Source: Euryarchaeota archaeon UBA125 (GTDB lineage: Archaea > Thermoplasmatota > Poseidoniia > Poseidoniales > Thalassarchaeaceae). Taken from it: DNA of 43,956 bases. Below the pieces are notes generated by a model. The model did no database searches, was not told where the DNA came from, and saw nothing but the letters and a program-made list of their open reading frames with translations. Shown here in pieces: positions 1 through 8,891 of this stretch (its first letter is position 1; the number at the start of each line of letters is the position of its first letter). Location: NCBI GenBank assembly GCA_002502625.1, contig DAPV01000070.1:1-43956 (forward strand), given 5' to 3'. Both the position numbers and the translations under genes were made by a program.

Positions 1-1066
1 GGTTCACATCATATTCTGATTCTAATGAGGATGCCGCTTCAAAAATTGGAAGAGCAGTTTCATGCCTATTGGCAGCAGCTAACGCAGTAGCAAGATTTAC
101 TAAAATAATAGCAGAACTCCTGTCTGCCATTGCTGCTTGACGTAATGTTAGTATTGCTGCATGGAAATAGGGCAATTCGGCAGGATCTTCATCAGGCTTT
201 TCAGCAAATTCTGCTAATGCAGATTGTAGTAAGCATAAACCGTGATTATTAATCGCTGGAGCATCTCCTGGTCGTTTGTCACATAATTCCATGAACACAC
301 TAGCTGCATCTACCCAATTTCCATTTTGCATTAATTTAAATCCTGAAATCATTGATTCCTCTTCACCTTGTTGGAACGGAGAAATTAGAGGAATTGCTCG
401 AGCAGGCATTTGATTCAAACGGACCTCACCATCAATTGGATCAAACGCAGATGCAGATTCAGCCGGATCGACTAAATTATCGAAATCAACCTCCACCTCA
501 GTAAAATTAGATTCATCTGAAAAATCGTGATACACAACATCTTCAGATTTTGAAGATTCAATTTTTTGATTTGAAGAAATTACCCGCGATGTCAGTAATA
601 TTTCTTCTTGTGGTTTTTCTTCAACTATTGCCTGAACTTCGATTTTATGTTCAAATTCAGTAGTTATTTCAGGATTTAATTCCAATATATCATTATCCAT
701 GATCTCATTATTAGTTTCTATTGGTTCTTGAATCGGTGCTTCAGTTATCTGAGGTTCTTCTTCTATTGAATCCATACTAAGATCTGAACGAGTTCCCGCC
801 CCAAACAATAGTTGTACTTTAGGAGACGTTCGAGCGCCACCTAAAGTAAATGGAAGATTAGGACGAGATTCAATTTCTGACGAAGAAGGACCACTCAACC
901 CCTCTACCTCTGGAAGAATCTCTGTAAGAGATGCTGTTCCTGGTAGTGGACCAGCAGGCAGAGCGTCATCTTGTTCTATCTCTACAGTAGATCCGAATAC
1001 GCTCTTACACTCAGGACAACGGTCTCCCCCACCAAAGAGAAGACCGCACACCTGACACTCTTGCAT
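1..1066 (-). CDS. Zinc-ribbon / TPR-repeat protein, C-terminus cut by window edge
   Basis: The frame is open from an ATG at 1066 down to the left edge, so about 355 residues are present and the C-terminus is missing. The N-terminus carries a four-cysteine zinc ribbon (C4, C7, C17, C20; CQVC then CPEC). A long acidic, low-complexity linker follows, rich in Glu, Ile, Ser and Pro (about residues 25-220). The last 130 residues visible are helical and look like tetratricopeptide repeats, with Ala/Leu/Gly spacing such as AINNHGLCLLQSALAE and LVNLATALAAANRHETALPI. There is no signal peptide, so it is probably cytosolic. It lies 45 bases after the permease stop on the same strand and may be the last or a late gene of the operon starting with gap. 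Ribbon plus linker plus TPR suggests a scaffold or protein-interaction role. The function is not recognised. Confidence 0.75.
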   Translation of the reverse strand, partial: MQECQVCGLLFGGGDRCPECKSVFGSTVEIEQDDALPAGPLPGTASLTEILPEVEGLSGPSSSEIESRPNLPFTLGGARTSPKVQLLFGAGTRSDLSMDSIEEEPQITEAPIQEPIETNNEIMDNDILELNPEITTEFEHKIEVQAIVEEKPQEEILLTSRVISSNQKIESSKSEDVVYHDFSDESNFTEVEVDFDNLVDPAESASAFDPIDGEVRLNQMPARAIPLISPFQQGEEESMISGFKLMQNGNWVDAASVFMELCDKRPGDAPAINNHGLCLLQSALAEFAEKPDEDPAELPYFHAAILTLRQAAMADRSSAIILVNLATALAAANRHETALPIFEAASSLESEYDVN

Positions 1067-1111
1067 GCTATCCGGTAAACTCTACATGATTTGATGCTGA
1101 CGGACAGAAGT

Positions 1112-2758
1112 TCATTCTTCTTCGACAATAGTGATATCTGCTGGACCCCATATACGTCCAATCATAACCATTCCAAGAACTCCTACTGCGATTACTGCAT
1201 ATGGGATTACTGAAGGAGTAACATGTACTTCCCACAATACGAACATTATGTACAAGTAAACCGATGCTAGAGCTACACTGACTAGCATAATCGGGAAACC
1301 AGTCTTGAAGAACCGCATGAATGTGATATTATGTCCTGCTCCGCTAGCTATTCCAGCTGTTGCAACATTTGCTGATGCACCAATTAATGTTCCATTACCG
1401 CCCAAACATGCTCCTAAAGCAAGAGACCATGCTAGAGGACCCAATGGAAGATCTAAATCAACATCTTGAGCAATTTCAAGCATTACAGGAACCATAGTTG
1501 CCGTAAATGGAATATTATCAATAAATGCAGAAGCGATCGCAGAAACCCAGAGTAATAGCATTAATGCCACAAACAAACGTTGGTCTTCGGGAGCTCTGGC
1601 AATCATGGTACTTGTCCATTCTGCTAATGCATCAATAAGACCCATCGCACTTAATCCACCAATCAGGATAAAAAGTCCAGCGAAAAATAACAAAGTAGTC
1701 CATTCTACTTCATCGAGATAATGTTCAATCTCGTGAGGAGTACACACCAGTAACATCACAAATGCACCTACCAGTGAAATCACTGCCACATTGGATAGTG
1801 GATGAGCGACAGCACTATGAGCGAAAAATGCAATTAAAACAAGAGACAATATAATTCCCGATTTAATGAGCAGCGATTTATCTTTAACGCCATATGTTTC
1901 TCTCAATGAATCAATATCACGATCACGTTGTAAATCTAGACCTTCACGCTCTAGACGATGCAATAACCACAAAGATGGGAGAAACACTAAGAAAACTGCA
2001 GGGGCAAGATTAATCACGAAATCGATGAAAGCAATAGAATGCTCAGCAAGAGGTGTTCCTGCGAGACTAGTTCTGGAAAGTTGAGCACCAATGATAATAT
2101 TTGGAGGATCTCCAATTTGTGTTGCTGTACCACCGATATTAGAGAACATTACTTCTCCGACTAACAAGGGAATTGGATTAAGATTCAAAACCTTTGCGAG
2201 TTGAATAGTTACAGGCGCAATTAACAACATCGTGGTAACGTTATCTAGGAAAGCGGAGAATACAGCAGTAACAACTGCAAGTATTACCATAAGTCTCCAG
2301 ATTGACCCCCCACTCCTAGCATAAGCTTCTACTGCTGCCCACTGGAAGATTCCTGTCTCAGATAATACTCCAACAATAATCATCATGCCCATCAGAAGGC
2401 CGACAGTCTCCATATCAATCCAAACTACTATGTCGAGTAAATCAGGTCCAGTAGTATTAGGATCTCCAGCAGCAATAATATGCAAGGTAAATACAGCTAC
2501 TAGCCCTCCAACTACAGCAGCTAAAGCGCGATCAATTAATTCGAATATGATAAGACCATATACACCTACAAGAATCAAAAATGAAGCGGGCAATGCCCAC
2601 TCAGGCATTGAAGAAATATGCTCAACATACCAATGCCTTCCTGCTAAACCTCCTCCTCCTCCAGCCTGAACAATAGGAAAGAAGGCAAACATTGCCAAAG
2701 AAGATAATAAAAAAGTGCAACGAAGCCAGAATGACTTGGTCCGAGATAGGGTCCCCAT
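1112..2758 (-). CDS. ArsB/NhaD/P-protein-type ion permease (SLC13-like fold)
   Basis: This is a 548-residue integral membrane protein with about 11-12 hydrophobic segments. An N-terminal hydrophobic stretch (residues about 14-32) could be a signal peptide or a first helix. The family signature is clear: SNIGGTATQIGDPPNIIIG near residues 205-225, and an inverted-repeat counterpart GACLGGNGTLIGASANVA near residues 450-468. These two re-entrant motifs are typical of the ion-transporter superfamily that includes ArsB, NhaD and the melanosomal P protein. Members move Na+/H+, arsenite or organic anions, and the substrate cannot be told from sequence. Charged residues within helices, such as the FLDNVTTM and FIDNIPFT motifs, fit cation or anion coupling. 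The ATG at 2758 lies 58 bases after the YhbY-like gene on the same strand. Confidence 0.85.
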   Translation of the reverse strand: MGTLSRTKSFWLRCTFLLSSLAMFAFFPIVQAGGGGGLAGRHWYVEHISSMPEWALPASFLILVGVYGLIIFELIDRALAAVVGGLVAVFTLHIIAAGDPNTTGPDLLDIVVWIDMETVGLLMGMMIIVGVLSETGIFQWAAVEAYARSGGSIWRLMVILAVVTAVFSAFLDNVTTMLLIAPVTIQLAKVLNLNPIPLLVGEVMFSNIGGTATQIGDPPNIIIGAQLSRTSLAGTPLAEHSIAFIDFVINLAPAVFLVFLPSLWLLHRLEREGLDLQRDRDIDSLRETYGVKDKSLLIKSGIILSLVLIAFFAHSAVAHPLSNVAVISLVGAFVMLLVCTPHEIEHYLDEVEWTTLLFFAGLFILIGGLSAMGLIDALAEWTSTMIARAPEDQRLFVALMLLLWVSAIASAFIDNIPFTATMVPVMLEIAQDVDLDLPLGPLAWSLALGACLGGNGTLIGASANVATAGIASGAGHNITFMRFFKTGFPIMLVSVALASVYLYIMFVLWEVHVTPSVIPYAVIAVGVLGMVMIGRIWGPADITIVEEE

Positions 2759-2816
2759 AGTTCATCCCTCTATTAGGCCATTCAAATAATCATCCATTGA
2801 AAAACTCTAGAAATAA

Positions 2817-3083
2817 TCATGAACGCCACAGAACTGCTACATTCCCCCTAGAGAAAACAAGAGTACTCGTTGTTGATTCTTCTAAGTGAGAAAAAATTTC
2901 TTTTCTCTGTTCTGAATCTACTGCAAAACCGCGATTTAAACGAATTTTCACTAAAGAACGGGCGGATAATTGTATTTTTATTTCTTGAATAATCTGCTCA
3001 GTTAATCCATTTCTACCTAGTCGAACTGTAGATTTCAACTCGGGATCCTTAGCCGACAAAATCACCCATTCTGGAATTTTCAA
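2817..3083 (-). CDS. CRS1-YhbY domain RNA-binding protein
   Basis: This 88-residue protein consists almost entirely of one CRS1-YhbY (CRM) domain, a small alpha-beta RNA-binding fold linked to ribosome assembly in archaea and bacteria. Visible features are VRLGRNGLTEQIIQEI (the G-x-G-like glycine turn and first helix), then a basic strand LVKIRLNRG and a final strand STLVFSRGNVAVLWR matching the usual end of the family. The start is probably TTG at 3083, overlapping the rnp4 stop by four bases (TTGA). No ATG occurs in the frame, and GTG at 3065 is the only sensible alternative. The overlap with an RNase P subunit gene points to translational coupling of two RNA-processing proteins. Confidence 0.8.
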   Translation of the reverse strand: MKIPEWVILSAKDPELKSTVRLGRNGLTEQIIQEIKIQLSARSLVKIRLNRGFAVDSEQRKEIFSHLEESTTSTLVFSRGNVAVLWRS

Positions 3084-3400
3084 TTTAATTCCCCCTGATA
3101 AAGTGGGAGACGCCTCTCACGTGAACAAATTAAGCAGGTAGTAATTCGTATCCTATTTCTAATGCGAATTCTTGCTGTTTCACCAGGGATTAGAATCCCC
3201 TTACAGTCTCTACATATCAATGCTTTAACCGATTCTGGAATCGTTCTATTATGCCTCATACAAGTTCTAAAAATATCCTCTGCAGCAGAGTTTCTAATAT
3301 CGAGATCTAATGATGAATCAATAATTATATCTTCAAGATGAGAGATAGCCATATCGGCTCTTTGAAGCCTAGTTTTTCTATCTCGACTTCTACGTTTCAT
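3080..3400 (-). CDS. rnp4: Ribonuclease P protein component 4 (Rpp21/Rpr2 family)
   Basis: This 106-residue protein is a subunit of archaeal RNase P, which removes the 5' leader of pre-tRNA. The N-terminal half is basic and helical (MKRRSRDRKTRLQRADMAIS), as in Rpp21. The C-terminal half is a zinc ribbon with CRDC at about residues 68-71 and CLIC at about residues 92-95, separated by basic strands (ARIRIRNRIRITT). Length and motif order fit the family. The start is supported by GGTGAGACA just before the ATG, which matches the anti-Shine-Dalgarno end of archaeal 16S rRNA. It lies 12 bases after adk, and its stop overlaps the start of the CRS1-YhbY gene. Confidence 0.88.
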   Translation of the reverse strand: MKRRSRDRKTRLQRADMAISHLEDIIIDSSLDLDIRNSAAEDIFRTCMRHNRTIPESVKALICRDCKGILIPGETARIRIRNRIRITTCLICSRERRLPLYQGELN

Positions 3401-3412
3401 TGTCTCACCAAA

Positions 3413-4048
3413 TTAAATCAAAAGATTAGAAATTGCTTCACCAACTTGATTAATACTATGATTGCCATCTACTCTTCTAAGAAGACCTTGGTCCCCATAC
3501 CATGCTTCAAGTGGTGAAGTCTGATTGTGATAAGCTGTAAGACGAGTGCGAACGGTCTCTTCTGAATCATCTGCACGACGTTTGAATTCTGACCCCCCAC
3601 AAGAATCGCAAATACCTTCCACTTTACATGGACGAAATAAATCATGGTAAACTTCTCCACAGGTGGCACAAGTAAATCGTCCACAAATTCGTTCAACAAT
3701 AGACTCATCTTCTACATGGATCGCGATTACCATAGAAACAGGAGCAATCTTTTGAAGTGCTTCTGCTTGAGGAATAGTTCGTGGAAAACCATCGAAAAGT
3801 AACCCTCCCGAGGCATCAGGCTGTTTTATTCTCTCTTCAATCAAACCAATAATAACTTCATCAGGCACCAATTCACCTGCTTCCATATATCCCTTTGCAG
3901 TTCGCCCTAATTCAGTTCCTTCTTCCACTGCTGCTCTAAGCATATCACCCGTAGAAACCTGAGGTTTTCCAGTGGCTTGTACTATGCGTCCTGCTTGAGT
4001 ACCTTTACCTGCACCGGGCGGCCCGAAGAGCACTATACTCGAATCCAT
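3413..4048 (-). CDS. adk: Adenylate kinase with zinc-binding LID domain
   Basis: Adenylate kinase interconverts ATP + AMP and 2 ADP in the cytosol. The 211 residues contain the P-loop FGPPGAGKGTQ (residues 8-18), the AMP-binding STGDMLRAA segment, FDGFPRTIPQAEAL, and a LID with exact C-x2-C-x16-C-x2-C spacing (CATC, then CDSC, about residues 126-149). That spacing marks the zinc-containing long form common in Gram-positive bacteria. A final RADDSEETVRTRL segment is the usual arginine-bearing region. The enzyme is therefore of the bacterial type, not the AdkA type of methanogens. It lies 38 bases after the giant protease stop and 12 bases before rnp4, and is probably co-transcribed with both. 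An AGAGGGGT sequence sits directly before the ATG. Confidence 0.95.
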   Translation of the reverse strand: MDSSIVLFGPPGAGKGTQAGRIVQATGKPQVSTGDMLRAAVEEGTELGRTAKGYMEAGELVPDEVIIGLIEERIKQPDASGGLLFDGFPRTIPQAEALQKIAPVSMVIAIHVEDESIVERICGRFTCATCGEVYHDLFRPCKVEGICDSCGGSEFKRRADDSEETVRTRLTAYHNQTSPLEAWYGDQGLLRRVDGNHSINQVGEAISNLLI

Positions 4049-4086
4049 ACCCCTCTGAACAGGGTCCCAAACATAAGTCGAACGGA

Positions 4087-7000
4087 CTATTTCGATGGTG
4101 GGTGTCCTGGAGGGAGCCCCGGAGGTAAACCCGGAGGAGGAGATGGAGAGGAGAAACCAGGAGGCAATCCTTGAGGAGTCGGAGGTGGCAACGGTGCAAG
4201 GCCACTATTTAGCGCAGCATCTATCTCAGCTTGAGAAACGCCACCACTCACCAAAGAATTCTCTTCATTTCCTGTATTTATGGCTGCTTCGAAACGAGTT
4301 TGGTAATTACCTTGATTCAATGTAGATCCAGCAGGAATCAACCTTTCATCATCTGACAAAGAAGATAGACCTCTATTTCTAAGCATATATACGCCAGCAA
4401 ATAGACCTACAAGTAACACCATCACTACGATTCCAGCGGCCCAGGCGGGAACTCCTACTGATTCAAGTAAACCGATTGCACCTCCACCTGATGTGACTGC
4501 AGCTGCAGTGGCCTCAAAACCTCCTATTTCTGTCTCAATACCATCTAGCATACAAATTACTACAAAATTCTGGACACCTGAAGTTACATCTTTTGAGGGA
4601 TTTAGTGTTAAGACAATTTCAACTGTATCTCCAGGAGATAATTCAGAAACGGATGTCTGTTCAAATGCATAATTCCATCCTTCTGGAGCCAGTAAATCTA
4701 CAGAAACTGTGAGAGGTAAATTGCCACCATTTGATAATTCCATAATTATCTCAGTAGGTTCTTCCCTAGGAACGTCATTAAATCTATTTTCAGCAAATTC
4801 GACTACTGGTACGGCTAAAGATGAGACTCGAACGCCAAGGAGAACCGATTGAGAGATATCAAGTGAAGAAGAAGATAAACCGCCCATTACCAACAAACCA
4901 ACTTCAGTTTCAGATACACCGGAACTCAGACCCAAAGGAACAGAAAGACCAATTTTGACTGTTCTTTCTTCACCCATCGACAAACTGTATGGAGCTAAAC
5001 CTGATGCAAAACCAATAGACCATCCTTCAGGCAAGGATGGGAATGTCCAATTTAGCACTACTGGGACATTACCAGAATTCTGTACTGTTACATTGAATGT
5101 AGAAGTAGACCCAGGAGTAACATCAATGATACCTGATTCAGGACCTTCAAGAATAAAATCAGTACGTTGTTCAACAATGAATTTAGTTTGATTAACTGTG
5201 GGAATTGATCCAGAAAGTGAGGTCCTAATTGTTACTACGTTAACGTCAAAATTATCAGCATTAGCAGAAACCGCCATCTGTACTTGCAGATAAGATACTA
5301 CTCCGGGTTCTAAGTTAATTGAGTAGGGAGATGAAACCTGATTTCCATCGACATAAAGCCAAACAGGCCAAGAAACTAAACCAGTACTCGTTGAAACATC
5401 AACGTCGAATGCAGTATTCCCCTTATTTTCAATATGAATTGATGTATTTACGATTTCGTCATTTAACACAGCACGCTGAATAGCTGAACCCGAAGGACCA
5501 ATTGGAGTACCATCTTCTTCAAAAATATCAACAGAGTATTCACGACTCTCCAAAACTCCAACAGTAGACACTTCAGTAGATGTAACGGATGAATCAATTG
5601 TAGAAATAATGTTACAAGTTACTATTGCAGATGAACCTGCAGCAGGCTCACCCATGTATGCCTGAGGAATTACGATTCTAACAGATAATCCAATGAATTG
5701 TAAGCGACTTAATGGATCTAGTTCGATTGAAGAAGTATTTCCATTTCCTAATTCGATTGGCCATCTTAGATCATTTTCACAACTTACCGTATATATCGTT
5801 GGACCATTACCAGAGTTTCGAACAGTGATTGTATATCCAACTGTATCTCCTGGTTTACCTGCTATACCTTGATCTCCTGCAATTACTGTATTAAGGCCCT
5901 CGACTCTCTCAACATCAACTGTTAATCTCAAGGTATAGGATACTAATGGAGCATTACGATCGTACATTGTCAAATCGACAATATAGGTTCCAGGTAAAGC
6001 AAAAATAGCGCCATATGGATCGTTGAAAGCAGCATCTTCATCTACCAAAGATAGGGAAATTGCACGCGTAGAACCAGAAGCACCTCCTTCAGGTAGAGTC
6101 CAAGGTCCAGATTCTGAAAGAGTTCTCGACCATTCATCATCTGGCGCATCAAGAATTCCATTATCACGAATAATTTGAACCGGAGTAACAATTAGTCCAG
6201 CATCAATAGAAGCTGTTCCTTCATTCATTAGATCAAGATCAAAGGATATCGAAGATGTGATGCTTGGGTCAATCGTTCTATGAGTTGCTAAAGACAATTC
6301 CTCAGGTGAACTTGGTAGTGTTCCGTCCTCTAAATAAGGTAAAATTCGAACACCTATTGCAGTCACATTAACATCATATGTGATCTGATTATTATTCGTC
6401 CCATTAACCTCATCGTTCAACTCAGGGACTTGTGCTGATGAATCTAATGTTAATCTAAGAGTATGTACTCCAGTGGTAGAAAATGTATGCTGAGTAGTTA
6501 TCGAATCTGCAGATCCTCCTTGAATTGACCCCCTACTACTTTCAAGAATGATTGTTGGAGGAGAAGTAGAGATATCTTCGATTAAAATGTCATATCCAGA
6601 TGCTGCCCCAGGTGCTTGATTTAGCCAAGACGCTCTAACAACAACAGCATCTCCTTCGAGTGGTTGATCCGCAGAAACCCATAGTGAGCCAGAAAATACC
6701 GCTAGATCAGCGATTAAATTCTCAGAACCGATTGATGTAGCTACCATTGCAAAGTCTTGAGAACTTCCAGATACGTGTTGTACTCGAATTTCCCAAGTAC
6801 CTGATTGTGTTGATGAAGGAGGCAATTTTACTCTTTCAACATTATTGAGGTCGTCATTAACTCCTCCAGTAGAACTGTACCCATTTGAGAACACATTTCC
6901 TTTGTATGTCGAACCATCAGGGGCTATCACAGTAAGGTCGAGATCGTTTACTAATCTCTTGGATGATTGGGAAGCGCTAGAAGAACCAGCAGCATCAGTC

Positions 7001-8841
7001 CAAGCAATTGTAATATCGACACCATGGGAAGAATCCCAATCATACGTGTAAACATAGGAATACCCTGGTTGCAAAGTTTGATTCCAATCCATGAATGTAT
7101 TCAGTGGAACAATTCCATCCTTAGGATAGAGAGTTTGTTCAAGGTCAATTTGACCCCATCCTTCGTCCATATTTGGAATATCTCTGGCACCAATATCTTT
7201 CGCTCCATTCACTAAAAGTGCTTTGAGAAGATCCGAACGAGGGGAAGAAATTCCGAATTCATCTGTCAAAAATTGACGCGCCAATAGTGCATTTCCTGCA
7301 GCAACTGGTGTCGCCATAGAAGTTCCATCCATCTGTTGATAAAGAGGAGTAGTACCATCAGAATGTCTAGCAGATGAACATGAAGAACCCATTGGATATT
7401 GTGCTTCTTGCGCCCTAGCAGAACAAATCTGAACTCCAGGCGAAACCAAATCAGGTTTTATCCTCCCGTCAGATGTTGGCCCAATAGACGAAAAAGTAGG
7501 AACTTGGCCCGCTGCTGCTGTACCTGGTCTCCCACTAGTGGATGCTCCGATTGTTAGTACATTCTTAGCGGTTGAAGGAGGACTGATGGTTCCAGAACCG
7601 GATCCACCTTCATTTCCAGCCGCAAAAAGAACCAGAAAATCACCATATTGATCTGCAAAGGAATCTGCTGATCTTGAATCAGAATTATATTGTCCACCAA
7701 GGTTTTCTGACCCCCAAGAATTAGTTTGCATTCTTGCATTCTGCTGCCATGAATGCCTAAACATATCAAACAAAGAACCATATCTTGCTAATGCTCCTGT
7801 CTGGTCATATTCTAACTGATAGAAATGGAAAGTAGCATTGGGAGCCATGCCTCTTGAACTACTATCACCAGATCCATCTCCAAGTAATGTAGCTGAAACA
7901 TGTGTTCCATGTCCACTGTGCATGTCTGCAGCAGAATTGTCAGGACCATACTGATTGTATACTGCACGGATTCGACCGTTAAAGTCCCCATGATCTTGAT
8001 CTAAACCACTATCTGAAACTGCAACTACTTGCCCTTGACCAGTAAGCGAAGGATTGTGGTTAGATAATACGTCATCAATATTAGAAACTGAACGAGCATA
8101 GATATTTTCTAAAATTAATTTTGGAGATGGCTCAATAAAAAGAATTGAACCAGAGGTTACTAAATCTATCAAAGCATTAGATTGGATTCCTTCAACTTGA
8201 CAAAGCCATGAATCACAGTGTACAATTTCTGCCCCTGAAAGATAAATCGAAGATTCTAATTGATGAATTTCAATATCTTGAAGATCAGGTGCAGGGATAA
8301 TATTGACATCCAAAATACCTGTTGTTGGAAGAAGAGGAGATAGCCGCCATCCAGGGTGTTGACTACCAAACCATCTAATTCCTTCATTTGAAACGATAGA
8401 AGAAATCGCAGCATCTAATTGATGAGGGTCTGTAGGAACTCGAATTAGTAAAGCATCATCAGGAATTACATCCAAAATTGGAAACCCTTGAATTTCTAAC
8501 CATTCTTCTAAATCAGTTCTATCAGCATCAACATCCTGAATAATTAACATCCCTGTTTGAACTACATCTAGATTATCATGTAAGATACCTGGAAGCGAAG
8601 GAGTAACAAGCATTGGATCAAATGAACCGCTAACTGGATGAAGAAGGCCACTAGTTAATCTTAGAGAGGATTTTTCCATAACAGGGCTAGCACCTACATT
8701 CCAATGTTGTGATGCCTGTTCAGATGTCCAAAATTCATTTTCTAGACCAATTTCTTCATTGGATGAATGAGATAAGGGGAGCAAAGGAACTAGAAATAGA
8801 AAAACAAGAAACAAACTCCAAGTCCGCGCTTGCATAAGCAT
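4087..8841 (-). CDS. Giant secreted, membrane-anchored subtilisin-like protease (S8) with CARDB-type repeats
   Basis: About 1584 residues from the ATG at 8841. A GTG at 8895 would add 18 residues and overlap the gap stop as GTGA. I prefer 8841 because GGGGAGG lies ten bases upstream and the signal peptide (QARTWSLFLVFLFLVPLLPLS) then has a normal n-region. A propeptide-like region is followed by an S8 peptidase domain with Asp277 (VAVSDSGLD), His311 (HSGHGTHVS), oxyanion Asn410 (FAAGNEG) and Ser508 (DGTSMATP), so the catalytic set is complete. Behind it are a CARDB-like domain (about 710-820) and several NEW3/Ig-like beta domains. One transmembrane helix near the end (WAAGIVVMVLLVGLFAGVYM) leads to a cytosolic tail ending in PPGLPPGLPPGHPPSK. 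It is likely a cell-surface protease that degrades external protein. It lies between gap and adk. Confidence 0.9.
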   Translation of the reverse strand: MLMQARTWSLFLVFLFLVPLLPLSHSSNEEIGLENEFWTSEQASQHWNVGASPVMEKSSLRLTSGLLHPVSGSFDPMLVTPSLPGILHDNLDVVQTGMLIIQDVDADRTDLEEWLEIQGFPILDVIPDDALLIRVPTDPHQLDAAISSIVSNEGIRWFGSQHPGWRLSPLLPTTGILDVNIIPAPDLQDIEIHQLESSIYLSGAEIVHCDSWLCQVEGIQSNALIDLVTSGSILFIEPSPKLILENIYARSVSNIDDVLSNHNPSLTGQGQVVAVSDSGLDQDHGDFNGRIRAVYNQYGPDNSAADMHSGHGTHVSATLLGDGSGDSSSRGMAPNATFHFYQLEYDQTGALARYGSLFDMFRHSWQQNARMQTNSWGSENLGGQYNSDSRSADSFADQYGDFLVLFAAGNEGGSGSGTISPPSTAKNVLTIGASTSGRPGTAAAGQVPTFSSIGPTSDGRIKPDLVSPGVQICSARAQEAQYPMGSSCSSARHSDGTTPLYQQMDGTSMATPVAAGNALLARQFLTDEFGISSPRSDLLKALLVNGAKDIGARDIPNMDEGWGQIDLEQTLYPKDGIVPLNTFMDWNQTLQPGYSYVYTYDWDSSHGVDITIAWTDAAGSSSASQSSKRLVNDLDLTVIAPDGSTYKGNVFSNGYSSTGGVNDDLNNVERVKLPPSSTQSGTWEIRVQHVSGSSQDFAMVATSIGSENLIADLAVFSGSLWVSADQPLEGDAVVVRASWLNQAPGAASGYDILIEDISTSPPTIILESSRGSIQGGSADSITTQHTFSTTGVHTLRLTLDSSAQVPELNDEVNGTNNNQITYDVNVTAIGVRILPYLEDGTLPSSPEELSLATHRTIDPSITSSISFDLDLMNEGTASIDAGLIVTPVQIIRDNGILDAPDDEWSRTLSESGPWTLPEGGASGSTRAISLSLVDEDAAFNDPYGAIFALPGTYIVDLTMYDRNAPLVSYTLRLTVDVERVEGLNTVIAGDQGIAGKPGDTVGYTITVRNSGNGPTIYTVSCENDLRWPIELGNGNTSSIELDPLSRLQFIGLSVRIVIPQAYMGEPAAGSSAIVTCNIISTIDSSVTSTEVSTVGVLESREYSVDIFEEDGTPIGPSGSAIQRAVLNDEIVNTSIHIENKGNTAFDVDVSTSTGLVSWPVWLYVDGNQVSSPYSINLEPGVVSYLQVQMAVSANADNFDVNVVTIRTSLSGSIPTVNQTKFIVEQRTDFILEGPESGIIDVTPGSTSTFNVTVQNSGNVPVVLNWTFPSLPEGWSIGFASGLAPYSLSMGEERTVKIGLSVPLGLSSGVSETEVGLLVMGGLSSSSLDISQSVLLGVRVSSLAVPVVEFAENRFNDVPREEPTEIIMELSNGGNLPLTVSVDLLAPEGWNYAFEQTSVSELSPGDTVEIVLTLNPSKDVTSGVQNFVVICMLDGIETEIGGFEATAAAVTSGGGAIGLLESVGVPAWAAGIVVMVLLVGLFAGVYMLRNRGLSSLSDDERLIPAGSTLNQGNYQTRFEAAINTGNEENSLVSGGVSQAEIDAALNSGLAPLPPPTPQGLPPGFSSPSPPPGLPPGLPPGHPPSK

Positions 8842-8851
8842 TGATGTAGTG

Positions 8852-8858
8852 CCTCCCC
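8852..8858 (-). promoter_or_regulatory. Shine-Dalgarno sequence deciding the protease start
   Basis: On the minus strand the sequence reads GGGGAGG followed by ten bases and ATG at 8841. It lies inside the longer GTG-started frame, which argues that translation begins at 8841 and not at 8895 or 8865. The ten-base spacing is somewhat long, so the longer forms remain possible. Confidence 0.5.
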
Positions 8859-8891
8859 TTTTCATGGTTGCATGAATATGTGTGATAAAAT

